A DNA stretch of 64,000 nt from Ditylenchus dipsaci (GCA_004194705.1 SADC01001185.1:518413-582412); one strand, 5' to 3'; positions 42,305 to 52,470 are shown, counted from the stretch's first letter. Made by a program: numbers and translations. Notes: generated by a model not told the origin, from the letters alone.

Positions 42305-42945
42305 TTAAAGCCTTGTATCCAATGACTGAGAGAAAATTTCATGTTTTAAACGCGGAAGGGCTGTAAACTATTTTCGTCATTGAACTTTTTGTTCTTTTGG
42401 TAACATTTTGTAGCTAAGATTCAGGGCTACCAATAAAAAATTTCAGGCCAAAAATCTCTGAAAAAGTTTTGATAAAAATGCGATACTCTCACTTTGCCTT
42501 TTACTTTGACATTCACTCTAATGACTGAAAGGCAGAGTGAGAGTAAACCAGAGATGGGAATCGTACTTTTTAAAAAGATTTGTACTTTTTTCGGGATCCC
42601 AAATCTTTTTTATTTTTGAAGTTATTAGTCAAAATCTTTTTTTACGCTTCAAAATGGCAATAAGCACTGCGTAAAATGGCACTTTTTGACGAAAAATTAC
42701 CAAATTGTGCTTTTGGCCAGATGTACTTTTTCCAATAATTTTCATTCCCATCCGTGGAGTAAACGCATTTTTATCAAAGCTTTTTTCAGAGATTTGTGGC
42801 TGAAAAAAATTTCATCATGTAGCCCTGAATCTTAGCTACAAAATGACACCTACAGAAAAAAAAAATTATGTACAAAAATAAAGTTTACAGCCCTTCCGCG
42901 TGATGAGATTTACTCTCAGTCATTGGAAACGGTGCCAGTGCGTTA
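42305..42945. mobile_element. Inverted-arm element hosting a hAT MITE
   Basis: Arms 42310-42500 and 42765-42940: CAATGACTGAGAG, GCTAAGATTCAGGGCTAC, GATAAAAATGCG inverted at the two sides. A degenerate relative of one arm is at 39345-39440. Interrupted by 42549-42756. Confidence 0.65.
42549..42756. mobile_element. hAT-like MITE, TSD GAGTAAAC
   Basis: GAGTAAAC at 42541-42548 and 42757-42764; ends CAGAGATGGGAATCG and TTCATTCCCATCCGTG. CAGAGATGGGAA is a widespread hAT terminus. Confidence 0.85.
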
Positions 42946-42954
42946 CACGGCAAG

Positions 42955-43155
42955 TTAAGGCGAGGACCAGCAATTTTTCAAAAACCGTTCTTGTTTTCAC
43001 TCGTTTCAACTCGAATCTGATATTTATGACCTTAACCTACTTTTAAAAGTCGGCAGAAAACTTTCGTCGGATCAGGTGGAACGCTCATAAAAAATAGTCA
43101 ATAGAGAAAGAAATTGCTGGTCTTTAATTGCAGTGTAACGCGCTGGTATGCCCCT
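42955..43155. mobile_element. GGCATGCC-type MITE, sister of 25022-25275
   Basis: GCCAGTGCGTTACACGG ... GCGAGGACCAGCAATTTTT inverted against AATTGCTGGTCTTTAATTGC ... TAACGCGCTGGTATGCCCC beside TTTAAA. 43160-43460 has no gene. Confidence 0.6.
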
Positions 43156-43461
43156 TTAAAAGCGGCATCCGAAGGCTTTGTCAAAAAAGTATAATTTCAA
43201 TGTTATAGTCGCTTTAAAATTTGAAAAAAATGAAGATTTATGACCATTTATAAGTCATGCAGTCGATATTCAATGAATAGGAAATTTTTTTGGAATTGGT
43301 GGTGTAAAAATTTTGAACACATGACCATTCTGCTTTAAAACAAACTTTTTTACGTTTTAAAAACCAGTGACGTCAAAAATATCTTAATTTTCGAAAACAT
43401 TTATTTACGTAAAATGATTTTTGCAGTTATAAAAGCGCATTTTAAAAAATTTGCAAAACTG

Positions 43462-43778
43462 TCATGGTTTGTCACAGTTGTTGAATTGTTTTATTGGCAA
43501 ATACATCTCGCATGTTTTTTTGTAATTGGCCGGATCTTTCCACTGAAATCCACATCTTTTATATAGTGTTTCAGCCCTGGGATTTCCTTCACGAAGGTGG
43601 CAGTTGAGCACAGTCAGTGTGACTGTCTCAGTTTTGCCAGCTTTTTTTATTTTTGTAAGCGCTGTTGTCATCAAAGCTTTGCCCACACCTTTTCCTTCCC
43701 AGTTAGGATCTGTAAGAAGTGTCATGATGTTGACTACTCCTTTTTCCGTCTCGCCATACAGTATCCTACCGATTCTCT
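43462..43778 (-). CDS. GNAT N-acetyltransferase C-terminal exon
   Basis: Reads RIGRILYGETEKGVVNIMTL, LTDPNWEGKGVGKALMTTAL (the acetyl-CoA-binding Q/RxxGxG/A-like motif GKGVGKA), LTVLNCHLREGNPRAETLYK and RCGFQWKDP, ending in a stop at 43462. These are motif A and the motif B helix of the GNAT fold. It begins after an acceptor TTTCAG at 43779-43783; upstream exons were not found, so it is a partial gene or a fragment. Substrate unknown. Confidence 0.7.
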
Positions 43779-43784
43779 CTGAAA

Positions 43785-44205
43785 TTTGAAATTATTTGAT
43801 GCGAAATATGGTTTAGATACGTGAAAACCTGTCTTGAATGGTTTGCACTCTAGTATTGTTACTGTAAATTTTCGAATTTCTATATTTATTTTTTTAACTT
43901 TTGCATAGAAATTTGGTTCGCAGTTACAAATTCGGTTTTAAATTTGCATAAAAAGATACAAAACAAATTTCGGCGCTGTTCCACAATGAAGGTGTTTTTT
44001 TTTGCCTTAGTCTCCCCTGTTGTTTCTGCGGGACTTTTTAGGCCCACGCTTAGACAAAGGCAAGCCGGACGCAAACATATCATCGACTCATGTTTGAATC
44101 TATCCTAACATACGCTCGCCTACCCTTGCCTAAGCCTAAAATTCCTGTGAAACAACATGGGGACCAAGGCGAAAAAACACCCATTGTGGAATAGAGACCA
44201 AATTT
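43785..44205. other. No gene seen
   Basis: AT-rich; contains a CTTAGACAAAGGCAAGC/CTTGCCTAAGCCT-like inverted pair (44047/44126) and one GGGGACCAAGGC motif at 44160. Confidence 0.4.
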
Positions 44206-44207
44206 CA

Positions 44208-44450
44208 TTAGTACCGCCGCATTTTCCTAACTAGCCGGCTTCCTGAGTTTGAGGACCTAGATACGGAGCAAAGTGAATATTTTGCAAAGCTGTTTTTCGT
44301 ATTTTCTTAAAACTTACGAGATCTACCGATTTCGCTTTTTAGATTTTGAATTTTCACTTAAAAATCTCGATATCGACCTCAAATTTTTCCGATTTTTGGG
44401 GATTTAAAAACAAGCTGACTGGCTAGTAAGAGGGAATATGGCAACACAAC
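44208..44450. mobile_element. ACCGTATTTTCTCTAATA-family MITE, diverged
   Basis: ACCGCCGCATTTTCCTAACTAG to CTAGTAAGAGGGAATATGG with the family interior TATTTTGCAAAGCTGTTTTT. Confidence 0.7.
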
Positions 44451-44565
44451 TTTTTGTGTTCCTAATATCGTTCAAAATTAAAGTGATGAAAAAAAAGACG
44501 CTATGCATGCCAATCCACAATGCGACCAAACATTTGAAGTACCGTATTTTCTCTAACAAGTCACA

Positions 44566-46016
44566 TACCGTAAATACTCTATTAAACGGCCCCCCTCCAA
44601 TTAACGGCCCCCCTTAAGGACGTATATCTCAGCTTAGAAAAAAAATTATGCAAATCTGTTTTTCGCGTTTTCCTAGTTACCACAAGTTTACCTGATTCCA
44701 CTTTTCAGATTTTGGTTGAGCACCCAAAATAGGGTTGCAATCTTTCCGGAAAGAATCTTTGCCAGAAAATTTCCGGAAAGTTTCCAGAAAGTTTCTAAAA
44801 TGTTGGAAAGATACTTTTCGATTCTTCCACATGAGTTCTTCCATTTTATTTGCACAAAGCCTCTGTTACATCAACAAATAACATCATAATATTCAAATCA
44901 ACAATTAATCGAAGACAAATAAATCATTCTCATCATAAAATGCAAAATCCAACAATTTTTCTGTTCGGATCATCGTCGCGTTAAAATATCTCCAGCTCCA
45001 GCTTATTGGCTTTGTTTTATCATTGCTGAACAAAAAGAAAAAGGACAACTGCCGACAATTCTGACTGTCGACCCCAGCTGCCGACAATTCTAACTGCCGA
45101 CCCCCAACTGCCGACCATCCAACTGCCGACTAATTATCAGGTTTTGATATAATATAAATCTAGCTATAGATCTAACATTTTTGGGTTTTCCTTTGATTGG
45201 TTTGATTAATATTTGCTGATTTTTTTACAAGTAAACATGCTATTTTGTACTAACCATACTACTCAAAAGCTCAAAAAGGCACTTTTTGAGTTTTAGTCTA
45301 TAAAAAATTGAATTTCGAGACCACCCAAAAGTACCTTTTTTGACCATTTTACCATTAGACATGATTCTGAGCAAGACTCTCAATCAAAATGTATATAGAG
45401 ACTCTTTTGCCCAGCTTCAGTAACCAAAACAGGGAAAAACAGGCAAATAGTCAAAAAGGTCAAAATGGTTTACAAAAATTTATTTGACACATTTGCCTTT
45501 TAGTCATACTTACTCGAAAGAGTAGGTCAGAGTTAGCTATACAAATTATAAAAATTTACATTTGTACACACACGGCGACGCAGCATTGAGAAAAAAAAAG
45601 GTAAAAGATCTTGAAGCGTTTGCCTTGGTTCACCCGAGAGAAAAGTTAATTTTAGTCAGAATTTGATAATTGGTTGGCAGTTGGAATGGTCGGCAGTTGA
45701 CCCTCGTTCAACAAAGGCGGATAAAACAAAAGAATAAAGTGAGCTAAATACAGGCAAATGAAAAACGCCAAAATTTGAGGACAGCAATAACAAGGACATG
45801 TTAAGACATTTGAATTCGCGCCCAAAAGAATCTTTCCAAATTTCAAGGCTCTGGAAAGAATCTTAATTCTTTCCGGAAAGTTTCCGAAAATTTTGCGTGG
45901 AAACTTTCCATCACCCAACCCTACCCAAAAATATCAAAATCAAAATATTTTTTGTTCGATTTTCAGGGGTTGAAAAATAAACGGCCCGGGCCGTTTAATA
46001 GAGTATTTACGGTACT
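44566..46016. mobile_element. ACCGTAAATACTCTATTAAA MITE split by hAT element
   Basis: Left TACCGTAAATACTCTATTAA at 44566, right TTTAATAGAGTATTTACGGT ending at 46014. The hAT-like element 44730-45923 is inserted at CACCCAAAA. A short end of the same family lies just upstream at 44540. Confidence 0.75.
44730..45923. mobile_element. hAT-like element with CTGCCGAC array inside
   Basis: Ends TAGGGTTGCAATCTTTCCGG and CATCACCCAACCCTA; flanks share CCCAAAA (7-8 bp). TCTTTCCGGAAAG words near both ends. Inside, 45047-45122 has four AACTGCCGACAATTCT-type words and 45665-45702 two inverted copies, so a word-array element is nested, though its TSD is unclear. Non-coding. Confidence 0.75.
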
Positions 46017-46019
46017 CGG

Positions 46020-46224
46020 AAGAGACAACTTTTTTATCTTAAATTAGTGTCATATACAGACCAGATCAATAAGCGCCAATTTTTTAGTTTTTGTGAATTT
46101 TTCAGTTTCGTGAAAAGTGCCGGTTGTTTCTTTACAAGTTTTATTTGACTTTGAAGTTAGAAAAAAAGTTAAAAAGTTATGTTTACCGTAATTTCTCAAA
46201 TCATCGTCCAACAGCATCCTTATA
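46020..46224. other. No gene seen
   Basis: Short AT-rich spacer without recognisable signal. Confidence 0.4.
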
Positions 46225-46234
46225 ATTCAAAATA

Positions 46235-46663
46235 GGACGGTACTTTTTTCTGCCCGCAAATTACTTTTTTCGCCCGTAAACTTTTTTTCCCCGCAATTTT
46301 TTTCCGTTCTTTCTGCCTGTTTATCTTGAGTTTTCTGATATTTTTCAAAAAGCGATAATACCATAGCGTAGCCATGCAATTCTAGTTTTCAACGTGGTAT
46401 TATTTTATACAAGGTCTAAAAATGAATAACAAAAATGTAAAAGTATAAACCGAATCATTTTTTGGCTCGTTTTATACTTTTACGTTTTCTTTTTCATCAT
46501 TCAAAGATTTTGCAGAAAATAATACCTTGTTAGAAACTAGAATCGCAGGCTACACGACGGTAATATCACTTTTAAAAAAAGATAATAAAACTAAATAGAA
46601 CAAGACAAAAGGAAATTTGCGGGCAGAAAAAAGTATTTTGATGCGCAGAAAAAAGTACCGTCC
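46235..46663. mobile_element. Short word-array MULE-like element, 10-bp TSD ATTCAAAATA
   Basis: ATTCAAAATA at 46225-46234 and 46664-46673; ends GGACGGTACTTTTTTCTGC and inverse. Three left and two right copies of TACTTTTTTCTGCCCGCAAA, a word related to that of 32260-33033 (TTTTTCTCACCGCAAAATAC). Confidence 0.88.
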
Positions 46664-47031
46664 ATTCAAAATAGTGTTTTGGCGTTTGTTTTTGATCGAC
46701 TTTTTAAAAGATGCTTTACAAGTTTTACATGTTAAGAATAAAAACAGATAAGCAAACATGTTTATACCTTGCGCAGCTTTTTTCCAATCTTCTTTGATAT
46801 ATCCATCCATTGTCGGTAATCTTAAAGCATTCTAACTAAAGAAATGTAATATACAGTATATAGACAATTTGCTTTTGTTGAAATTTACAAGAGACAGATA
46901 TACCGCATTTCCTCGTTTTTTAAAAAAGCCCCCTTGTCTAAAAAGAGCCCCGTGACTTTGGGAACCTTTATCTCAGCCCGGGGCAGAAATTTAACATCGC
47001 TGTTAATTTAATACTTACAAGCTATATAGAT

Positions 47032-48165
47032 GGTGGAAACAGGATTCGCTACAAACATAACTCGCTACCACAACTCGCTACACCTTTTTATTACACCTTT
47101 TTGCAATGGGATTTTTATTCAAGCTGCTGATTTTTCGATTATTTTTTCCGTTTGTTGTGAATGTTTTCGTATCTATGACACAATGTATTTAAGGTCTTCT
47201 GATGGCTAACACTCAACTCGTGCACTCGCAAAGGATCGGAACAAAGACTGTGCCGTTGACGCTCACCGAAGATGGTCTTGGAGTCTACTCATGGACCAAG
47301 CGAGGAAGAACAGTCACGCTTGCAGACGGCTCCGAAGAAGTTTATCTCAACTGCGCTGGATGTCCTGCCGTCGTCGACAAGAAGGCGCCAAGAAAACGTG
47401 GAGTTCTTCGATTACGATATCCTGATCTTACAGATTCACACTCCGGTCATTGGTCGTTCGTGGTATGTTTTACTGAAAGGAGTGAAATTAAGCATTATTT
47501 TTTGTTTAGATGGTTAATCTGGAAAAAGGAAAGCTAGTGTACCACGACTCATTGCATGGCGACGGCACAAAGCACGTGAACTTGATAAAGTAAATAGTTT
47601 CAGATAAGAATCAAGTTCACAGAGAGCCATTATAGGGATTTCGTGGCAGAATATGCGGTCGAAAGAGGATATGCGACGGAGGATCGATCAAGTGACTTCA
47701 TGACGGTTGACCCATCTAATTGGCTTTGCTGCTGCCCAAAGGTTTGTCTAAGATTTCACTGGTCGGTGAGTAAATTCTAATTTCTAGGACATCCCTAAGC
47801 AGCAAAACGGTTTAGACTGCGGAGTTTTCGTCTGCAAGTTTGCTGAATGTGTGTCTCGTCGAGGACGGATGGAATTCACTCAACCGCAGATAGCTGTCAT
47901 CAGGCGGAGAGTTGTTCTAGAAATGTTATCACCATGTGTTATTTTGTTCAAATGTTATTGTTTGTCTTTTACTTATCTCACGTTCTATAAAGTTATTCAA
48001 CTTTTGATGGAGTTGTCAAATTTATAAAAGCGGAGAATCGGGACAGTAAAAAAATGATCAAAAAATCAGCAGCTTGAATAAAAATCCCATTGCAAAAATA
48101 AATAAATAAAAAGGTGTAGCGAGTTGTGGTAGCGAGTCATGTTTTGTAGCGAGTCGTATTGCATT
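47032..48165 (+). mobile_element. Word-array MULE-like element with FLYWCH-Ulp1 gene
   Basis: TATATAGAT (47023-47031) and CATATCGAT (48166-48174) are a 9-bp TSD with two mismatches, confirmed by alignment to the uninterrupted MITE 55591-55817. Three words left (AACTCGCTAC type, 47047-47080), three right inverted (48115-48155): ACGACTCGCTAC. AAAAAGGTGT/ACACCTTTTT inner arms. Encodes the gene at 47202-48027. Confidence 0.85.
47202..48027 (+). CDS. FLYWCH-like finger joined to Ulp1 (C48) protease-like domain
   Basis: ATG at 47202. The finger SQRIGTKTVPLTLTEDGLG, YSWTKRGRTV, VYLNCAGCPA matches the 29718 protein. Then a Ulp1 core: SGHWSFV (catalytic His), intron 47462-47507, VNLEKGKLVYHDSLHGDG (Asp), DFVAEYAVERGYATEDRS, DPSNWLCCCPK, intron about 47742-47788, then DIPKQQNGLDCGVFVCKFAE with oxyanion Gln and catalytic Cys, to a stop at 48025-48027. 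So H-D-Q-C are all present. The segment FFDYDILILQIHTP, expected just before the His, lies in another frame, and the finger is unusually close to it, so an internal deletion and frame slip are likely; the 47589-47632 intron also needs a non-standard splice. C48 proteases cleave SUMO or related tags. Confidence 0.75.
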
Positions 48166-48294
48166 CATATCGATTATGCTCTTTCGATTTGTCATTTTCG
48201 TCCCACAATCGCAAAATCGACCTTAGATTGTTTTGAAAATTATGGTTTGAATAAAATAGCCCCCGGGAGCCTTTTTAGAAAAAATACGGTACTC

Positions 48295-48770
48295 ACAGCT
48301 AGAATATATTTAATATCACGTTTTTCTTTTTTGACAGAAAAAGTATGGTGGAATATTTATATGCTTAAACTAAAAACACCATCAAGGTATTCAAATCTCC
48401 CGTAAAATTAAAAGAATATATTTATACATGCAAAAAAAATTATACCTGCTTTAGAAGAAAGATCTCTGTAAAAATTCATTAAAAATAAGTTGAAGATATG
48501 AATTGTTGGCGCACAAACATTTCGTTAAAATATTAGAACTAATAATTTGCGAGTTTATTCATGAGAATATTATGCCTCTGTCGACTTCTGTTTTTGCAAA
48601 AGTTTTTTTTTGTTTGAAATCATCCATTCAATCATCATTAGACTTATTCGAACCGCCATAAATTGGTAGATATTGAGGTTCATCTCAAGATCATTGGGTG
48701 CACGACCAAAAAAATCAAAAGCAACATTTCTGTCAACTCCCTCGAACTGAAAAAGCGCATCGAATTCCAA
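48295..48770. other. No gene seen
   Basis: AT-rich, no array or exon recognised. Confidence 0.4.
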
Positions 48771-48775
48771 GCAGT

Positions 48776-49140
48776 GACGGGACCGGCTAAACTTCAGGCA
48801 CATGTTTCTAGCCGTTATTATTATCATTACCCAGCCCGGTACTGCGCATTATTAGGTAGCTCAGAGATCGGCTCCGCGCTAGGAATAAAAAAAATAGTCA
48901 TTTAACCTTTTTAACATAGCGGCACCGGCCTGGTACCGAAACAATTTTGACGTAAAATTCCCTTGTAAATTGTTTCCGCACCAGGCCGGTGCCGCGATTC
49001 AGAAAGGTTTCAATTATTAATTTTTTTATTCCTAGCCCGGAGCCAATGCCTGAGCTAACTAATAATCCGCGGCACCAGGCTGGGTAACACGAATAAATGC
49101 TAGAAACACTTGCTTGAAGTTTAGCCGGTGCCGAGATTTA
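48776..49140. mobile_element. GC-ended inverted-repeat element
   Basis: Arms of about 150 bp: CCGGCTAAACTTCAGGCA..CATGTTTCTAGC and inverse near 49120; inner pair GGCACCGGCCTGG/CCAGGCCGGTGCCG at 48921 and 48980. TSD unclear. 49145-49390 is without genes. Confidence 0.6.
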
Positions 49141-49413
49141 CAACACTGATTCCACGACCACAGCGTCGAACAAGAACACGCAAACATTGAGTTAAAATGA
49201 AAATTTAAAAGTTTGTTATGATTTTGCTTGGAAACCGTTATTAATTTTTGTTAAACCACTGTTGCTTTTTTGAATGAAGTTGTGTTACCCAAGTTTAGTG
49301 CTAAAAATTGCTTTTCAATGCTCTTTTGAATAAAAAAAAATCTTGCCGAGGCAATGACAAAAAAAAATTAAACTTGGAACAAAACCCGCAGTTAATTTGC
49401 CGCATCCTGTAGG

Positions 49414-49578
49414 TATACTTGCACATTCTCCGAAAAATAAAAAAATGCCGCCGCCGCCTCCACCAGGAATTTTCAAAAATTCTGCCGCCTTTGCCGGCGG
49501 AGCGCCGGCCGCCGGCACTTTGAAGGTGCCAATTTTTCGCGACGGGCCGCTGGCGGAAGGCGGTCGCCTGCAAGTATG
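49414..49578. mobile_element. hAT-like MITE, TSD CCTGTAGG
   Basis: CCTGTAGG at 49406-49413 and 49579-49586; ends TATACTTGCA and TGCAAGTATG. GC-rich interior with CCGCCG and GCCGGCGG palindromes. Proline/glycine-rich open frames here are compositional. Confidence 0.75.
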
Positions 49579-49892
49579 CCTGTAGGTCTTCGAAGTCGAG
49601 GAGGGACTATTGTATACGAAGAAAAGGGAATTGATTTATGAATTCTGATATTTCGCGAAGCATCCAACACCTAACTTTGGCTGTCTACCCTGCTTCTTGG
49701 CAAGTTCCTCTAGAGCCTTTGTTACCTCTATTTTCAGGTTTTATTAGATCATTGTCGGCAGAAGATGGCCATGCTGAGCATAAAGTTCCTCTTTCACATT
49801 CTCTATTGCTGCTGCATTTCCCATTATATTCTGCAAAATCCTGATTCAGTTTTCTTTAATTTTTTTATGCAACCGAATAAATTTAGCGCTAC

Positions 49893-50235
49893 TGAAGGGA
49901 GTGGCCAACTTGTATGACTAGAAATTTTCTTTATACATGGCGCAGTGAATGAGCGTTTGTATTTTGGCCTAAAATCACGCGCAGGTTCGATTTCATCTGG
50001 TCGCACGCTATTTATTTTGATTTCTTTGACCAATTTATCGGTGTAATTAGACCTTTTAGCGTCATGTTCGCCAATTACCACTATACGTTGGTCAAAGAAG
50101 CCATAAGAATAAATAGCTTGCACCACGTGGGGTCGAACTTGCGCACCATTTAAGCCAAAAAAAAACTAACGGTTATCCACTGCAGCATGCATACAGAAAA
50201 TTTCTAGTCATAAAAGTTGGCCTCTCCCTTTAAAG
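49893..50235. mobile_element. Foldback element with tRNA-like A and B boxes
   Basis: Left GGGAGTGGCCAACTTGTATG and right CATAAAAGTTGGCCTCTCCC beside TTTAAA. The left arm has GGCGCAGTGAATGAGCG (A-box-like) then GGTTCGATTTC (B-box); the right arm has an inverted pair (CCACGTGGGGTCGAACTTGC; ATCCACTGCAGCATGC). Another copy begins at 52157, retaining only the A-box part. Confidence 0.65.
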
Positions 50236-50576
50236 GAGCATGTTCACGCAGTCAAATTCAAATGTTGATATTTGAATTCCCGGGACCAATCCTACAAATG
50301 GATTTTGACACGAAATGTTTTTTTCAAATAAATATTTTTGGCTTTTCAAGCAAATTCTTTTCTTTGACGTGCTTTTTTATCCAAGTCAATTGTTTTTGAT
50401 ATAGAATGCATGTCTTTTCTAGTTTTATGTTTTACTTACAGGTTACCTGGTTTAAAAGGTTTGCATGAAACGCACTCGTATTACAATGATTAGCTAGTCT
50501 GCTGCGGATTTTGCATTAGATAAGTCTTTCAAGCTAATTTGCCGTTCATTTCGTTTCTTTTGTTCGTCTTTTTTAG

Positions 50577-50903
50577 GCTACGTTACCGTTGGCATGAAAA
50601 GCAACACTCACGCTGTTTTGGTTGCTCTGAAGGTTTGTCTTGTTAAGTATTCAGTGCTTTTATCCATGAACTGGTTTGAGCGTTCTGCGAATGACCTCTG
50701 CTCCTATCAGAAAAAAATCTACGCGCTGGACTGCCTTGCTGGAATCTCTATGGCCGGTCTACTGTCAGATGGAAGGATGCTCGCGTATGTTAGGATTTAT
50801 TAACTTTTTTCTTTTAGGTTCTCTCTAAATTTTATTGCGACTACATACGGCCTGACAATGTCATCAGAGAATGTAGCATCGAATCCACGAATTAGGCAGT
50901 TGT
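50577..50903 (+). pseudogene. PSMA1: Proteasome subunit alpha type-1-like fragment (three exons)
   Basis: Exons 50577-50632, 50681-50788 and 50818 to a stop at about 50903, with GT-AG introns of 48 and 29 bp. Reads YVTVGMKSNTHAVLVALK, RSANDLCSYQKKIYALD and GISMAGLLSDGRMLAY, close to the alpha-1 (alpha6) core block THAVLVALKR...QKKI...GISIAGL..D.R.L. The last exon (VLSKFYCDYIRPDNVIREC) is not convincingly proteasomal and ends early. The N-terminus and the C-terminal half are missing locally, so a captured or decayed gene fragment is likelier than a working gene. TGCATTAGATAAG, as at 8290 and 8660, precedes it. Confidence 0.72.
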
Positions 50904-50934
50904 TGAAAAAGACGGCTTTTTACTTTTGCATGTA

Positions 50935-52155
50935 AATTTCGGCTTTAATTTTTTGCTGATGACAATGGGAATTTGGCAAATTTAAATGCGCGCGGGACAC
51001 CTTTTTTTACTCTAAAAATGTTTTTTGAATTATGTGTTGTTGGGATATAATAATAAAAACATAATTTATCCAGGTAGCTCAGTGGTATAGCAGCGTAGTG
51101 CGGTGAATGTTGGTCTCAGGTTTGAACCCTGTGTCTGCTGTGTTATTTTCGATCATTTATTCGGCTATACTATAGAATGCCCCCCCCCCAGCTAGCGAAA
51201 AATTTACTTTTCCTGAAGGGGAAAGGACCCGTCCCATTTTGATTCTCGTGCTCTGAATAGGCACGGAAACACATTGGTTTCCGAAAAATCGAAAAAAATT
51301 TTTTTCGATTTGCCTTGGTCCCCAAGGTAAAAAATTTAAGAAAATTCAAAAAAAATATTTTTTTGAATTCCCGCCAAAACATTTTTACAGGGAATTAGGG
51401 CTGCATTGGGAGGGGAAGGGACAAAAGAGGGCCACTAATCACACAGAGCCCATTAACAAGAAGATGTTGAACATAGTTTTGAATACTAGGGCCTACCGCA
51501 TAAATAAACTCTGGTATGCATGCTTTTTCATGCATCCAGAGTCACTTTCGAGTGATTTGTGTCTAAGGTATGTGGGTGTGCGCATCTCAACTCCAAGCCC
51601 CCAAGCTTGAGAGTTAGAGATGCGCGCACTCACTTACCTTAGACATGATTCCGAGAAGTACTCTTGACCATAAAATGCATATAGAGTCTCTTTTTGCAAC
51701 GGGCCATGTTTAAAAACATGGCAGGACATCCGAAATAGTCCAGAATTCACTTTTTTATAATTTTGACATGAAAGTGGCCCCTTTTTTTCCCTTCCCCTCC
51801 CAATACAGCCCTAATTCCCTTTAAAAATGTTTTGGCGGGAATTCAAAAAAATTTTTTTTTGAATTTTCTTAAATTTTCACCTTGGGGACCAAGGCAAATC
51901 GAAAAAATTTTTTTTTCGATTTTTCGGAAACCAAAGTGTTTCCGTGCCTATTCAGAGCACGAGAATCAATATGGGACGGGTCCTTTCCACTTCAGGAAAA
52001 GTAAATTTTTCGCTAGCTGGGGGGGGGGGGCATTCTATAGTGTTACCATTTATTCTTAACACATATAAATGGTTTAAAAAAATTCGTAATAAAAAAAGTG
52101 TCCCGCGCGCATTTGAATTTTCCGAATTTTCATTGTCATCAACAAGTATGGTCTT
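50935..52155. mobile_element. Second copy of the tRNA-bearing TTAA element, with nested repeats
   Basis: GATGACAATGGGAATTTGGC at the left and CATTGTCATCAACAAGTATG at the right, ending in TTTTAAA shared with the next element. The left arm has tRNA-like GGTAGCTCAGTGGTATAGC ... GGTTTGAACCC (51072-51130). Inside lies an inverted element 51178-52035 (CCCCAGCTAGCGAAAAATTT arms), within it the foldback-module element 51395-51830. Confidence 0.7.
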
Positions 52156-52398
52156 TTAAAGGGAGAGGCCAGCTTGTATGACTAGAAATTTTCTGTATGC
52201 ATGGTGCAGTGGATAAGCGTTAGTTTTGGGCTTTTATTGTGTTAGATACAAAGTCTAAAAATGGTGAATAATAGCTGAAAAAATATATTTTAAAAGTCTG
52301 CTAAAAATTCCTAAATCTTATTAGGTTTACAAGACCATCGCCGTTGCTGGCAGTTTAAAAACGACGAAAAATTTAAAAAAAAAACATAAAAAATATAT

Positions 52399-52470
52399 TG
52401 CCTTACACAGGAATCGAACCTGTGACCTTCTGTTTACTAGACAGACGCTCTGCCACTGAGCCAGTAAGGC
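52399..52470 (-). tRNA. tRNA-Thr(AGT): tRNA-Thr (AGT)
   Basis: Complete cloverleaf on the minus strand: 7-bp acceptor GCCTTAC/GTAAGGC, D-arm with GGCTCAGTGGCAGAGC, anticodon stem TCTGT/ACAGA with loop CTAGTAA (anticodon AGT), variable loop AGGTC, T-arm ACAGG-TTCGATT-CCTGT, discriminator A at 52399. No intron. A-box and B-box promoters are intact. The other tRNA-like pieces in the window lack this pairing. Confidence 0.95.

Larger units (their letters stand above)
46897..48292. mobile_element. ACCGTATTTTCTCTAATA-family MITE split by MULE
   Basis: Left 46902 ACCGCATTTCCTCG ... CAAGCTATATAGAT, right 48166 CATATCGATTATGCTCTTTC ... TTTTTAGAAAAAATACGGTA. Both edges correspond to the same family position (AGCTCTACCGATTATGC in 55591-55817). 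Confidence 0.78.

Noticed and set aside
49397..49585. Proline- and glycine-rich frames around 49.4 kb
   Set aside because: They fall in the GC-rich palindromic hAT MITE 49414-49578.
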